From an uncultured Lentisphaerota bacterium (GTDB lineage: Bacteria; Verrucomicrobiota; Kiritimatiellia; CAIQIC01), in NCBI GenBank assembly GCA_903896925.1, contig CAITZM010000027.1, positions 1-64,000 of the forward strand: DNA of 64,000 nucleotides, read 5' to 3'. The number at the start of each line of letters is the position of its first letter. The stretch's first letter is position 1. The position numbers and the translations under genes are program-made. Positions 15,829-26,102 of the stretch are shown piece after piece. The notes under the pieces are model-generated. The model was given only the letters and a program-made list of their open reading frames with translations. It did no database searches and was not told the origin of the DNA.

Positions 15829-18336
15829 ATGCAAACAACCACACTGTGCCGCACGGCTCTCCTTGCGACACTCGCGCTGCTGGCCGTCCCGCCGCTTTTC
15901 GCAGCCAAACCGGCGGCCACCCCCCCGGACCTCACCCGGGACAGCGCGGTGGATCGCAAGCTGACCTACAACCTGGGCGCGACGGGGATGCGCGGCTGGA
16001 TCTTCACCAAGGCGGCGAATTACTTCGAGAGCCAGCAGGGGCGCACGACGACGGCGAGCCGGCAGATTCTCGTCACGCACGTGGGCGCGGGCTCGCCGGC
16101 GGATGGCGTGATGAACGTGGACGACGTGATCCTCGGCGCGGGCGGTAAACCGTTCAGCGATGATGCGCGCAAGTCCATCGCTGTGGCGATCACCGAGGCC
16201 GAGCAGGCGTCCCATCAGGGCGTGCTGAAGCTCACGCGGTGGCGCAAGGGCAAGACGGATGAGGTCCAGCTCAAGCTGCGCGTCATGGGCAGCTACAGCG
16301 CAACCGCGCCCTATGACTGCCCGAAGTCGAAGCTGATCCTGGCCGAGGCCTGCAAGGCGCTGGAGCGCGAGCCGCTGAAAGAAGACTTGTGGGGCGCGAT
16401 CAACGGCCTCGCGCTGATGGCGACAGGCAAACCGGAATACATGCCGCGCGTGCAGGAGTTCGCGCTCAGGCTCGCACCGCCGACGCTGAAACTGGAACTC
16501 AAGCATGGCATGGTCGTCTGGCAATGGGGTTACATCAACCTGTTCCTCTGCGAATACTATCTGCTCACCGGCGACAAGGCGGTGCTGCACGCGATCCACG
16601 AATACACGGTCAACCTGGCGAAGGGACAGAGCATGTACGGCACGTTCGGGCACGGCGTCGCCGAGCTGACCCCCGAGGGGAAGTTGCACGGCTCGATTCC
16701 GCCCTACGGCCCGGTGAATGCCGCGGGCCTGATCGGCAACCTCGCGATCGTCCTGGGCAGGAAGTGCGGCGTGACAGACCCGGAAGTGGAGGCCGCGATG
16801 GACCGCGGGGCCAAATTCTTCGGCTACTACGTCGACAAGGGCGCGATCCCCTACGGCGAGCATCTGCCGTGGCCGAACCACGAAAACAACGGCAAGAATG
16901 CCATGACCGCCGTCCTGTTTGCGCTCCAGCCCAACCAGGTCCAGCCGGCCCGGTTCTTCGCGAAGATGGTGACGGCGTCCTACGAGAATCGCGAGTACGG
17001 CCACACCGGGCAAGGTTTCAGCTATCTCTGGAGCGCGCTGGGCGCCAACGTGGGCGGACCGGCGGCGGCGGCGGCCTTCATCAAGGAAGCCGCGTGGCAT
17101 CTCGACCTGGTGCGGCGTTGCGATGGCTCGTTCACCTACGACGGCGGCGAGCAGTACGGCCCCGGCAAGACGGACGACAATACCTACTACGGCAAGAGCA
17201 GCTACTACGGGTTGAGCCCGAACGCCTGCTACGTGCTGACCTATGCCCTGCCGCTGAAGAAACTGCTCATCACCGGACGCGACGCGAACCCGGCGAACTG
17301 GTTGGGCAAGAAAGATGTGGCGGAAGCCGTCGCCTCCGGCCGCTTCGATGTGGACTGCAAGACCAAGAGCGCGCAAGAACTCGTCACGGCGCTCGGCGAC
17401 TGGTCGCCCGTGGTGCGCAGTTGGGCGGCGGCGGCGCTGGCCGCGCGGCCCGAGGCGCAGCCCATGGTGCCCGCGCTGATCAAGATGGCGGAAGGCCCCG
17501 ACGCGCACGTGCGCCAAGGCGCCTGCGAGACGCTCGGCCAGATCAAGAACGCGGCGGCGCTGCCGGTGCTGGTCCGCCTGCTCACGCACGAGGACCGCTG
17601 GCTGCGCGTCAAGGCGGCGGAAGCGCTCAAGAACATGGGCGACACCGCCAAGCCGGTCATCCCCGACATGCTCAAGGCCGTCGTCAAAACCGCCGAGCCG
17701 CTCCAGCCGATCGTCTGGGCCGACCCGATCCAGCTCACGCACGGCGAGCTGGCGGCCGCCTTGTTCAAAGGCCTGCTGCGCAACTCCACCAAGGATATCG
17801 ATCCGAACCTGCTCTATCCGGCGATCCGCGCGATCTCCAGGAACGCCGACGGCATGGCGCGCGCGACACTGCGCGAGCTCTTCGCCAACAAATTGACGGA
17901 GGCCGATGTGCAGGCGCTCGCGCCGGACATCCTCGCCGCCGTCAAGACGCGGTGCCCGGCGGACACGATGTTCGGCAACGAGATCCGCATGGGCGGCTTC
18001 AAGGCGCTGACCAAATATCATTTCAAGGAAGGCATCGAAGTCGGCGTTCAATTCGCGAAGACGCAGGGCGGCCATGGCAGCGAAAGCCGGACCGGCGAAA
18101 TCATGAAGGAAATCGCGGGCTACGGAACCGCCGCCCGCGCCGCGGTGCCGCAGCTGCGCGAGCTGATCGCCGAGCTGAACGCGCAGTGCAAGCGCGGCGA
18201 GTTCCCCGCCGGCGAGCTCAACCGGCGCCGCGTCTCCGCCGTCGAGGCCGCCATCCAGGCCATCGAGTCCGCCACCACGCAGCCCACCCTGCGGAGTATC
18301 TCGCCGGCGCAGCTGCCGGGCAGTGCAAGAAAATAG
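15829..18336 (+). CDS. Secreted PDZ + HEAT-repeat protein (DUF6288-like)
   Basis: 835 aa with a signal peptide at about 1-24. A PDZ-like domain (about 80-155; VGAGSPADGVMNVDDVILGA) is followed by a long helical domain containing many Tyr/Gly-rich segments (GHTGQGFSYLWSALGANVGG), probably an alpha/alpha toroid. Residues about 545-800 form HEAT-like repeats (VVRSWAAAALAARPEAQPMV, then VRQGACETLGQIKNAAALPV). The layout matches the family I know as DUF6288, frequent in Planctomycetes and Verrucomicrobia; enzymatic activity unknown. It starts 53 nt after the esterase and lies 18 nt before the next gene, so it is probably in the same operon. Confidence 0.75.
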   Translation: MQTTTLCRTALLATLALLAVPPLFAAKPAATPPDLTRDSAVDRKLTYNLGATGMRGWIFTKAANYFESQQGRTTTASRQILVTHVGAGSPADGVMNVDDVILGAGGKPFSDDARKSIAVAITEAEQASHQGVLKLTRWRKGKTDEVQLKLRVMGSYSATAPYDCPKSKLILAEACKALEREPLKEDLWGAINGLALMATGKPEYMPRVQEFALRLAPPTLKLELKHGMVVWQWGYINLFLCEYYLLTGDKAVLHAIHEYTVNLAKGQSMYGTFGHGVAELTPEGKLHGSIPPYGPVNAAGLIGNLAIVLGRKCGVTDPEVEAAMDRGAKFFGYYVDKGAIPYGEHLPWPNHENNGKNAMTAVLFALQPNQVQPARFFAKMVTASYENREYGHTGQGFSYLWSALGANVGGPAAAAAFIKEAAWHLDLVRRCDGSFTYDGGEQYGPGKTDDNTYYGKSSYYGLSPNACYVLTYALPLKKLLITGRDANPANWLGKKDVAEAVASGRFDVDCKTKSAQELVTALGDWSPVVRSWAAAALAARPEAQPMVPALIKMAEGPDAHVRQGACETLGQIKNAAALPVLVRLLTHEDRWLRVKAAEALKNMGDTAKPVIPDMLKAVVKTAEPLQPIVWADPIQLTHGELAAALFKGLLRNSTKDIDPNLLYPAIRAISRNADGMARATLRELFANKLTEADVQALAPDILAAVKTRCPADTMFGNEIRMGGFKALTKYHFKEGIEVGVQFAKTQGGHGSESRTGEIMKEIAGYGTAARAAVPQLRELIAELNAQCKRGEFPAGELNRRRVSAVEAAIQAIESATTQPTLRSISPAQLPGSARK

Positions 18337-18354
18337 GCGCGAACCCTTGACCCC

Positions 18355-20721
18355 ATGAAACGAACTTTACCGATCGCCATCGCCGCCTTGCTGGCAACAA
18401 CGCTCCTGGCCTCAGCGGTGCCAGCCGAGGCCAACCGCTACGTCCAGCTCTACGAGCAGATCCTGGCCCGCGAGACGTCGCGGGGGGCGACGCCACACGA
18501 TCTCTTCCTCGCCAATGTCGCGGAGCGTCTGGCTCAGCGCACCGGACGCGCGGAGTATCGGGACCAGGCCGTCGCACTGTTCGAGTCAGCGCTGGCGGCG
18601 CTGACCAACACCCCGCCCGTTGTAAAAGCCAAGGCCGCGCGACGCGTGCCCATAGTGCCGAACACCTGGGATGCGCTGCGCGGACTGGCGCTGGTCATCA
18701 ACCCGCTGCGCCAGGCGGGACGGATCGCACCGGCCACCGCGCAGGCGCTGCGGCCGATCGCGCAGCGGCAATGGCGGGAATTTCTCGCGGCCCCGGCGGG
18801 TTCCGTCGCGGGCGATGTCGACCACAACATCCGGCTGGCCCAGGCGCTCAGCTGCGCGGCGTACCTCCGGTTTTTCAAGGATGATACGACGCTCGACAGC
18901 GCGCCCATCCGCGAGCGGCTTGAGCACTACTGGGGCCGGATCAAGGCGACGGGCGATCTCGACGAGGATGCGAGCAACTACACCGGGCTCGGCATCGTCC
19001 ACTGCATCGAGCTGGCGCAACTGCTCGGCCACGAGGAGGACCTGCGCGGGCCCGGGTTCCGCCGCATGTTCGAGCGGCAGCGCGACCTGATCTCGCCCAC
19101 CGGACAACTGCCCGAGTTCGGCGACGGCTATTTTCACCTGGACCGCGACGCGTTCGATTTTCTCTTCATCTGCGAATACGCCGCCCGGCTCTTCGACGAC
19201 CCCACCTTTCTGACGGTCGCCCGCCGGCTCTACGACCCGACGACCTATGCCAAGGCCGTGCCGGATGCATGGTGCCGCGGGCTGGCGCTGCTGAACCTGG
19301 AACTCTCGGCGCGCGCTCCGGCGCCGCTGCCGGCCGCCTCGCTGGTGAACCGGCGCGCAACCCGCAGTTCGGCGCAGCCCGTGGTGGACAAGCTCGTGCT
19401 GCGCACCGGCCAGCAGCCCGGCGACGCGATGGTGCTCCTGGATCTCTACGCGGCGGGCAGCCATGCGCACGAATCGCTGGGGCCCTCGGTGGCCTACTAC
19501 GAGGTGGACGGCGTGCCGCTCTTTCACAACCTGGGCCGCCGTCGCACGAGTTCGGCGATCGCCGGGAACAGCTTCTGGGCGCTCGCGGGCACACCAGCCT
19601 TCCCCGGCATCTGGAAACCCGGCGAGTGGTTCACAATGACGATTCCGGCCAACATGTTTCTCACGAATGCGGCTGGCCAGCTGACGGTTGGCGACAAAAT
19701 CAGCTTTCGGAATTTCGCCGGCGAAAACAAGGGCACGACGCAGCTCTGGTTCGATAACCTCCGTCTGGAAGGCCGGGCCGGCGTGAAGCTGCTTGATGAC
19801 TTCGAGAGTCCGCAGCGCTGGAGTGCCGGGCTGCGCAAGGAAACCGGCGCCAGGCTGGTGACCTCGCCCGACCACACGCAGGGCGCCGCCGCGCAGGCGC
19901 TGAACTGGGGCGCGCTCAAGGGGTCCGGCTACCTCCGCACGCTGGCCGAAACAAACCCGCCCGCCTTCACCGCCGACGCCTACGATGCGCTCAAGCTTGA
20001 CCTCAAATACACCGGCATCCGCCCGTACTTTCACCTGCGCGAGCTGTGCCGGCAGGTGGACATCGGAGATCAGGCCCTGCCCCACCAGCTTGGTTCCGCA
20101 CGCGTCGAGCAACGCTCGCGCGACGCCTGCGGTGAAATCGTTTTCAGCCGCTATCTCGCCGACGATGCCCGGCTCACGCGCCGGATCGTGCTGACGGCCG
20201 AGGGCTGTCTCGTCATTCATGACCGCTGGTCCGCCGGAAATTCGCAGGCGACGTGGACCGCCGGCCAGCTCTGGCAACTCTACGCACTCAAGGAGCGCGG
20301 GCAGGATTGGTTCTGCGGCGATGACGACGGCAGGTTCACCGTGCCGGATGGTCGCGGCGGCTCGCGCGCCGTCGCGCGCCGGATGCTGGTGAAGTTCGCC
20401 ACCGGCCCGGGCACCGGGACCTTTGCCGAGGAAGTGCGTCAGCCCTGTCATGTCCCGAATCCAAAGAATCGGCCGCAGGACCGGTTCTTCACCACCGGGA
20501 GCAAGCGCACGGTGCGCGCAGGAACGGAGGCGGACTTCACGCTCGTCGTCATGCCGCACGATCCCGCCCAGGACGCGCAGGCCCTCGCGGCGGCCATCCG
20601 CTTCAAAGCCCAAGCGGATGGCGTCGAGGTCGTGATGCACCACCCTTCTTCCGCTGCGCCCATCAAGGTGGTTTTTTCTGGCGACGGCCGTTGGGCGGTT
20701 ACACGCACACCTCAAGACTAG
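18355..20721 (+). CDS. Secreted heparinase II/III-like (alpha/alpha toroid + beta-sandwich) lyase candidate
   Basis: 788 aa with a signal peptide at about 1-26. The N-terminal 300 residues are helical, as in an incomplete alpha/alpha toroid. The following beta region contains AAGSHAHESLGPSVAYYEVD with His370 and His372, resembling the HxH segment of heparinase II/III-type lyases, then PLFHNLGRR. About residues 400-490 look like an inserted jelly-roll/carbohydrate-binding domain (WKPGEWFTMTIPANMF, LLDDFESPQRW). The final part is beta-rich (RIVLTAEGCLVIHDRWS). Action on a uronic-acid polysaccharide is inference. Catalytic Tyr/Asn residues were not confirmed. Confidence 0.55.
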   Translation: MKRTLPIAIAALLATTLLASAVPAEANRYVQLYEQILARETSRGATPHDLFLANVAERLAQRTGRAEYRDQAVALFESALAALTNTPPVVKAKAARRVPIVPNTWDALRGLALVINPLRQAGRIAPATAQALRPIAQRQWREFLAAPAGSVAGDVDHNIRLAQALSCAAYLRFFKDDTTLDSAPIRERLEHYWGRIKATGDLDEDASNYTGLGIVHCIELAQLLGHEEDLRGPGFRRMFERQRDLISPTGQLPEFGDGYFHLDRDAFDFLFICEYAARLFDDPTFLTVARRLYDPTTYAKAVPDAWCRGLALLNLELSARAPAPLPAASLVNRRATRSSAQPVVDKLVLRTGQQPGDAMVLLDLYAAGSHAHESLGPSVAYYEVDGVPLFHNLGRRRTSSAIAGNSFWALAGTPAFPGIWKPGEWFTMTIPANMFLTNAAGQLTVGDKISFRNFAGENKGTTQLWFDNLRLEGRAGVKLLDDFESPQRWSAGLRKETGARLVTSPDHTQGAAAQALNWGALKGSGYLRTLAETNPPAFTADAYDALKLDLKYTGIRPYFHLRELCRQVDIGDQALPHQLGSARVEQRSRDACGEIVFSRYLADDARLTRRIVLTAEGCLVIHDRWSAGNSQATWTAGQLWQLYALKERGQDWFCGDDDGRFTVPDGRGGSRAVARRMLVKFATGPGTGTFAEEVRQPCHVPNPKNRPQDRFFTTGSKRTVRAGTEADFTLVVMPHDPAQDAQALAAAIRFKAQADGVEVVMHHPSSAAPIKVVFSGDGRWAVTRTPQD

Positions 20722-20737
20722 ATGGAGATAAAAGAGC

Positions 20738-22756
20738 ATGAACCCAGCACAATCCATTGCAGCCGGCCTCGCCGTCTTGCTGCTCGGCGCCGTGGCACAG
20801 GCGGACGATGCGACCAAGGGCTTTCCACGGTCGGCGGGCATCCCGCGGAACGTCACGGAACTCTGGGAGGGGTATGCTGAATTCGATAAAGCCACGCCGC
20901 TGGCTGTCGAAGTGCTCAAGGCGTGGGAACAAGACGGCCTGAGCTGCCGGCTCATCCGTTATCAGACCGGCGTGTTCAAGGGCGCGCCGTCGAAGGTCGC
21001 GGCTTTCTACGCCTTTCCCAAGGGCGGACAGAAACTGCCGGCCTTGTTGCAACTGCACGGCGGCGGGCAGTCGGCCTCGCTCGAGAGCGCAGTGGCCGAC
21101 GCCAAGCGCGGTTACGCCAGTCTCTCGCTCAACTGGGGTGGCAACAAGCTGAACTTCGGCAGGTCGAAGGAAACCTATGACGGGCCGCAGACCGACTGGG
21201 GCCAGCTCGATGCCACACATCCGCCGCAGCGCAACAGCAAGAATCACTTCGCCGGCGCGCTCACGCCGGACGAGTTCACGCTCGACAGCGTCGAGTCGCC
21301 GCGCAACAGCAACTGGTTCGTCGTCCTGATCGCGGCGCGCCGGGCCATCACGTACCTGGAGCAGCAGCCCGAAGTGGACGGCGCTCGCATCGGCGTCTAC
21401 GGCCATTCCATGGGCGGCAAGCTCACGACCGACCTCGCGGGCATCGACCCGCGCGTGAAGGCGGCGGTGCCCTCGTGTGGCGGCGCGGGCGACATCCTGG
21501 AAAGCCAGACCGACCTGCCCGGCTGCGCCAAGAAAAACATTCCCGAGATGGAACTGTCCTGCGTCTCCGACAACGCCTACATCCCGAGGATAACCTGCCC
21601 CGTGCTGTGGCTCTCGCCCGTCAACGACTTCCACGCCCACATCGACCACATGGCGTGGAACTGGCGCAACCTGCCCGACAACCGCCTGCGCTTCAGCATG
21701 GCGCCGCACCTCAATCACCGCCATACGGACGAGCACGCCATCACCCAGCTACTGTGGTTCGAGCAGCACCTGAAAGGCGCGTTCGCGCTGCCGCAGACGC
21801 CGCGGTTCGACCTTAAGCTCAAAACGGCGGACGGCGTCCCCATCCTCACCGTCACCCCGGACGGGTCGCTGCCGGTCAAGCGCGTGGACATCTACTACTC
21901 GATCGATCCGCACGAGCTCACGCGCTTCTGGCGCGACGCACGGGCCGTGCAAGCCGGCCACCAATGGACCGCCTCCTGTCCCGTCATGAGTCTCGAGCAA
22001 CCGCTCTTCGCCTATGCCAATGTGTTCTACGACACCCCGGCGCCATACCGCAAGGTGGCGCACGCCCCGGGTCAGGATGACGCCGATGTCTTCGCCATCA
22101 GCTCGCGCGTGCTCTCGGCGGCGCCGGCGCAGTTGCAGGCGGCGGGCGTGAAGGCGACCGACCAACCGGAGCGGATGATCGACGCTGGCGCGCGCGGCTG
22201 GCACGACTGGTACCGACTGAACTGGGGGCATCCGCCGCTATGGCATGCCTTCACGCGCAAACTGAAGGATGAGAAGTGGCGCGGTCCCGACGGCTCAAAA
22301 TTGTTGTTCGAAATCAAATGCGCGACGGACAATTCGCTCGTGGTCACCTTCAACTGCAACGCGTGGGGCGCCTGCCAGCCGGGCAAGCCCGCCACGGACT
22401 ACACGGCCGTGAAGCACCTGAAAGGCGCCGCCGACTGGCAAGCCGTGTCGGTCAGCCTCGCGGAGCTGGCCGCCAACGATCCGAAGATCAAGGCGCCGCT
22501 CGCCAACTGGCAGACCGTCACCGAGTTCAGCCTCAGCCCCAGCGGCGAAATGGTCCGAGACGGACAAAAGGTGAAAGTGAACGGCAAGGCCTGGCAGGGC
22601 CCGCGCGAAATCCGCAACCTGCGCTGGGAAGGCGGCGCCTATGCGAACCAACGCACCCCGGCCTCCGCCTTGAATCCGGCGGAACACCAGAAGGCCTTCA
22701 ACGACGCCATCAAGAAATCCCTCGAACAGGAAAAGCAGGATGCCCAAGGCAAGTGA
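20738..22756 (+). CDS. Secreted alpha/beta-hydrolase (acetyl xylan esterase / dienelactone-hydrolase type)
   Basis: 672 aa with a signal peptide at about 1-22. An alpha/beta-hydrolase domain carries LQLHGGG (oxyanion region, about 104-110) and the nucleophile elbow GHSMGG with Ser224. LSPVNDFHAH supplies a candidate acid Asp, and APHLNHRHTDEH the candidate His. The arrangement fits the AXE1/S9C-like esterases found in polysaccharide loci. About residues 350-460 form an Ig-like beta domain, and the last 150 residues a further beta domain. It probably deacylates a polysaccharide. It follows the lyase candidate by 16 nt. Confidence 0.8.
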   Translation: MNPAQSIAAGLAVLLLGAVAQADDATKGFPRSAGIPRNVTELWEGYAEFDKATPLAVEVLKAWEQDGLSCRLIRYQTGVFKGAPSKVAAFYAFPKGGQKLPALLQLHGGGQSASLESAVADAKRGYASLSLNWGGNKLNFGRSKETYDGPQTDWGQLDATHPPQRNSKNHFAGALTPDEFTLDSVESPRNSNWFVVLIAARRAITYLEQQPEVDGARIGVYGHSMGGKLTTDLAGIDPRVKAAVPSCGGAGDILESQTDLPGCAKKNIPEMELSCVSDNAYIPRITCPVLWLSPVNDFHAHIDHMAWNWRNLPDNRLRFSMAPHLNHRHTDEHAITQLLWFEQHLKGAFALPQTPRFDLKLKTADGVPILTVTPDGSLPVKRVDIYYSIDPHELTRFWRDARAVQAGHQWTASCPVMSLEQPLFAYANVFYDTPAPYRKVAHAPGQDDADVFAISSRVLSAAPAQLQAAGVKATDQPERMIDAGARGWHDWYRLNWGHPPLWHAFTRKLKDEKWRGPDGSKLLFEIKCATDNSLVVTFNCNAWGACQPGKPATDYTAVKHLKGAADWQAVSVSLAELAANDPKIKAPLANWQTVTEFSLSPSGEMVRDGQKVKVNGKAWQGPREIRNLRWEGGAYANQRTPASALNPAEHQKAFNDAIKKSLEQEKQDAQGK

Positions 22757-22805
22757 GAGTCGCGGTTGCCCCGCGTGCGCCACCCCAGGCTTGGAAACCC
22801 ACGTC

Positions 22806-25781
22806 ATGAATTCCCCTTGCCTTGGAAGAGCCAAGCCGCGCCGCTTCCATGCCCTGAAAATACTCGGCATCGTCATCGCGTTTGCGGCGATTTCCTCGTG
22901 GGGCGGCACAGCGGAACTGAAGACCGGGCGCTTCCAGTTGCGCTTCGGCAGCGACGGCGGTCCCGCCTCTGTGCGCGCGCTGCCCGGCGACGAGGAACTG
23001 CTGGACTTGCATGCGCGGGGTGCGGGTTTCTATCTCGAAACTGCCGGCCGCAAGCGCACGGCCTTGAGCCAGGTGACGTTCGGCGCAGATGGACGCCTGA
23101 CCGCGCGGTCGGCCGACGGCCAGCAGGCGGTGACCTTCGGGGTGCATGCTGCCGAGCGCTACCTCGCGCTGCGCATCGTAAAGCTGGACGGCCTTCCGAA
23201 GGAGCGCGGCACGTCGCTGCATTGGGAGTTGAACGGCAGCGGGCGCCTGCGGCTGACGGAACTCGACTACATGACCCGCGTGCAGAACGAGCGTTACGGC
23301 GTGCGGGCGCACTGGGACGACCTCGGGCAGCGCACCCCGGGCGAACCGCCCGGCGGCATCGCGCTCTTCGTGCGGCAGGACGAGGCTGATGAAGACGAGA
23401 CCTTGCTGCGCATCTGGGTTGGGGAGCAGCTGGCGCATCCGAAGATGCAAGGTGAATGGACGCTCGACCGGGCGCGGACCTGGCTGGCCGACTGGCAGCG
23501 GATATTTGCGGATCGCAGCCAGATGATCGTGGAAGGCGAGAACCTCGACGAACTGCGCGCCGCCCTGCCGTGGGCAGAAAAAGCCCGCATCAAGGAAATC
23601 TATCTCTTCACGCAGACGTGGCGGACGGACAACTTCTGGCCCGCCGGCCATGGCAACATTGACGTAAACCGAAAAGTCTTCCCGAACGGAGAGTCCGATC
23701 TGCGCGCCTTCTCCGAACTGGTGCGCTCCAAGGGCATGCGCCTCAATCTGCACTATGTCAGCGGCGGGATCGGCCGTGACGACCCGGTGCATGTGGGCGC
23801 CCAGCCGGACCGCCGCCTTGCTGGCTGGGTACGCGGAGCGTTGGTCAAGACGGTTGCTCCAGGCGACACGGAGTTGAGCTTCACCCCGCCAGCAGGCACA
23901 AGTTATCCGCCCGCCCTCCCCCACTTCTTCGAGCACAACCACGTCCGTATCGAGGATGAAATCGTGCTGGTCGGTGCCTTCGAGTGCACTCCGGAGGGTT
24001 CGTGGCTGCTGAAGAAATGCCGGCGCGGCCAGTTCCTGACGAAAGCAGCTCCGCACCCGGCCGGCGCCGAGGCCCAGGGTCTCGTCGTCGCTTACGGCCA
24101 GAACTACGTCCCCGACAACGGCTCGACGTTGCTCGACGAAATGGCGGCAAACTATGCCGGGCTCGTCAATCGCTGCGGCATCGCGCACACGGAATACGAC
24201 GGTGCGGAAATCCATTGCTATGACGGGAACTGGGGTTACCGGAAGTTCGCAACCAAGGTTTATGAAAACGTCGACCATCCGGTGACGGCTCACGACAGCA
24301 GCGGCAGCGCGCCGCGTTGCAACTTCGAGTATCGCTTCAACAGCACGCAGCGCATCCTGCGCGGCACCTGTCGGTTCACACATGGCAACTGGAGCGCGCC
24401 GGTGGAACTCGCCTCGCCCTCGCGCGTCGCCAGCACCTTGTTGGATGCGAACTTCGTCCTGAGCCAGGGGCACCTCGGTGGCGCGCTGGGGCTGTGCAAG
24501 CCCGAGCCGATGTTCGCCGTCTCCGACCGGTCGCTCAAGGCGCACGGCCTGTCGGAGCGCCTGATCGAGACGCTGCTGAACTGGAAAGCCGTCAGCACGC
24601 TGCTGACGGACGAGCAGCACGCGAAGCTTGAGGCGAGCTTCAGCAAGCCCGCCAGCCGCCGTCCGGAGAGCAGCCGGCATGTGACCGCCCGCTTCGTGCA
24701 AATGGCGCGCCAGACCGCCAACGGCTACGCGATCGTCCCGGTCTGCGTGCTGACCCGCCAGCGTGGCGACATCCCGTGGCAGCAAGGCCAGGAACACGGG
24801 GCCGTCTCGCCGCGGCAATACATAAAGCCCGGCGAGGAACTCGCGCTGGAGAACCCTTTTGCTGCGCAGCCGGCGAAGTTCATGATCCGCGTCCTCTGGG
24901 CCTTCGACCCTCACGGACCCGCGGAGCTGTTGAAGCGCGCGGGCAACACACCGCCAGCACACGCCCGCGCAGCGGAGCTCTTCACCGCGGGCAATGCCGG
25001 GAAGACCGGTGCGACGCCCCTCGCCGTGCCCAATCTCGCACTGCAACCGACGCTGTCCATGCTTCGCTTTCCAGCCGAAGCCCCGCTGAAGCAGGTCGTC
25101 ACCGCAGAAGGCCACGCCTTGCGACTTCAAGCCGGGAACCCGGGCGCGACGGAACTGTGGGCGGACCTGAAGCGCTTGCCAGAATGGAGCGCGCCGATGG
25201 ACCTGACGGGGCGGCGCGGCATCGGCCTGCGCGTGACCGGCGATGGCAGCGGCGCGTTGCTGCTCTTCATGATCGCGGGCCGCGACTACGTGGTGCCGCT
25301 CGATTTCCAGGGCCCGCGCGACATCGAAATCCCCAACGGCGAAGTGGCCTGGTCAGCCGGCTGCTGGGGCTGGCGGGCGGAAACCAAACACGCCGACTAC
25401 GCCCACCAGCGCTGGTGCCGCCTGGGCTTCGCCTCTCTGCCCCCGCACAGCAAGGCAGCCGTGCGCGTGGAAGCGCTCACCGCGCTCGCGGAAATTCCAA
25501 CGGAACTCAGAAATCCCGTCATCCGCACCGGCGCCGGTGTCTTGACCGTTAAAGGCGCCATCGCCAGCGGCCAATACCTGCAATATGAAGGTGGCCCGAC
25601 GGCGACGGTGTTTGACGAGAACTGGAACCGGGTCCGCGATCTGCCTGTGGAGAAAAAAGACTTTGTGATGCCCGCCGGTTGGGCGCCGGTTTCCATCAAC
25701 GCCGCGGGCTCGCAGGCGCAACCCTGGCTCGAATGCCAGTTCATGACGGAAGACGCGCCGCTGCTGGTGCCGGCGAAGTGA
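22806..25781 (+). CDS. Large exported glycoside-hydrolase-like protein
   Basis: 991 aa from ATG 22806. A hydrophobic export segment lies at about 18-36 after a basic start. The N-terminal 250 residues are beta-rich. A TIM-barrel-like central part contains KEIYLFTQTWRTDNFWP, RSKGMRLNLHYVSGG and CGIAHTEYDGAEIHCYDG, where Glu463/Asp465 sit at a strand end as catalytic acids do. It continues with C-terminal beta domains to 991. I cannot place it in a numbered GH family. The gene begins 49 nt after the esterase gene. Comparison with the 1235-aa minus-strand protein suggests a related overall plan (beta domain, barrel, beta domain). Confidence 0.6.
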   Translation: MNSPCLGRAKPRRFHALKILGIVIAFAAISSWGGTAELKTGRFQLRFGSDGGPASVRALPGDEELLDLHARGAGFYLETAGRKRTALSQVTFGADGRLTARSADGQQAVTFGVHAAERYLALRIVKLDGLPKERGTSLHWELNGSGRLRLTELDYMTRVQNERYGVRAHWDDLGQRTPGEPPGGIALFVRQDEADEDETLLRIWVGEQLAHPKMQGEWTLDRARTWLADWQRIFADRSQMIVEGENLDELRAALPWAEKARIKEIYLFTQTWRTDNFWPAGHGNIDVNRKVFPNGESDLRAFSELVRSKGMRLNLHYVSGGIGRDDPVHVGAQPDRRLAGWVRGALVKTVAPGDTELSFTPPAGTSYPPALPHFFEHNHVRIEDEIVLVGAFECTPEGSWLLKKCRRGQFLTKAAPHPAGAEAQGLVVAYGQNYVPDNGSTLLDEMAANYAGLVNRCGIAHTEYDGAEIHCYDGNWGYRKFATKVYENVDHPVTAHDSSGSAPRCNFEYRFNSTQRILRGTCRFTHGNWSAPVELASPSRVASTLLDANFVLSQGHLGGALGLCKPEPMFAVSDRSLKAHGLSERLIETLLNWKAVSTLLTDEQHAKLEASFSKPASRRPESSRHVTARFVQMARQTANGYAIVPVCVLTRQRGDIPWQQGQEHGAVSPRQYIKPGEELALENPFAAQPAKFMIRVLWAFDPHGPAELLKRAGNTPPAHARAAELFTAGNAGKTGATPLAVPNLALQPTLSMLRFPAEAPLKQVVTAEGHALRLQAGNPGATELWADLKRLPEWSAPMDLTGRRGIGLRVTGDGSGALLLFMIAGRDYVVPLDFQGPRDIEIPNGEVAWSAGCWGWRAETKHADYAHQRWCRLGFASLPPHSKAAVRVEALTALAEIPTELRNPVIRTGAGVLTVKGAIASGQYLQYEGGPTATVFDENWNRVRDLPVEKKDFVMPAGWAPVSINAAGSQAQPWLECQFMTEDAPLLVPAK

Positions 25782-25893
25782 AGCAACGCATAGCCCCGAG
25801 CATGGCGCACTTGCACCTGCCGTTCGTAAAAATCAACTGAAGTACTAGCAGGTGTAACCCTGTCCTCTGGAGCGTCGCAACCGCCAAGCGGAG

Positions 25894-25914
25894 GCCGGGA
25901 CCACCGGTCCCGGC
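25894..25914. repeat. Short palindromic repeat, GCCGGGA type
   Basis: A 9-bp perfect stem GCCGGGACC / GGTCCCGGC encloses the loop ACC and is followed by TAC. Confidence 0.75.
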
Positions 25915-25940
25915 TACAACATCGCAAGCCGTACGCTGTA

Positions 25941-25961
25941 GCCGGGATCGCCGATCCCGGC
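25941..25961. repeat. Short palindromic repeat, GCCGGGA type
   Basis: A 9-bp perfect stem GCCGGGATC / GATCCCGGC encloses the loop GCC and is preceded by GTA. With the 25894 element it forms an inverted pair: GTA leads here and TAC trails there. Confidence 0.75.
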
Positions 25962-26102
25962 CGCACCAAGCAAGGCGACAAGCCGGTGTCGCGAGCCACG
26001 GGAAACAACACCCGATGCTTACAGCTGCACCGGCAGGGGCGACGGCCTCCGGCTCACAGCGGCGGAGCTTGAACCGGCAGCCTGTCCGTGCCACAAAAGG
26101 AC

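Larger units (their letters stand above)
25782..26102. other. Intergenic region with two GCCGGGA-type palindromes
   Basis: No gene seen. Two 9-bp hairpins at 25894 and 25941 (separate entries). The end of the region (about 26080-26103) is a leader resembling the one before the GH43-like gene at 30287-30311. Confidence 0.65.

Noticed and set aside
15667-18075. 802-codon minus-strand open frame
   Set aside because: Antisense shadow of the PDZ-HEAT gene; repetitive Arg/Gly/Val composition and no domain.
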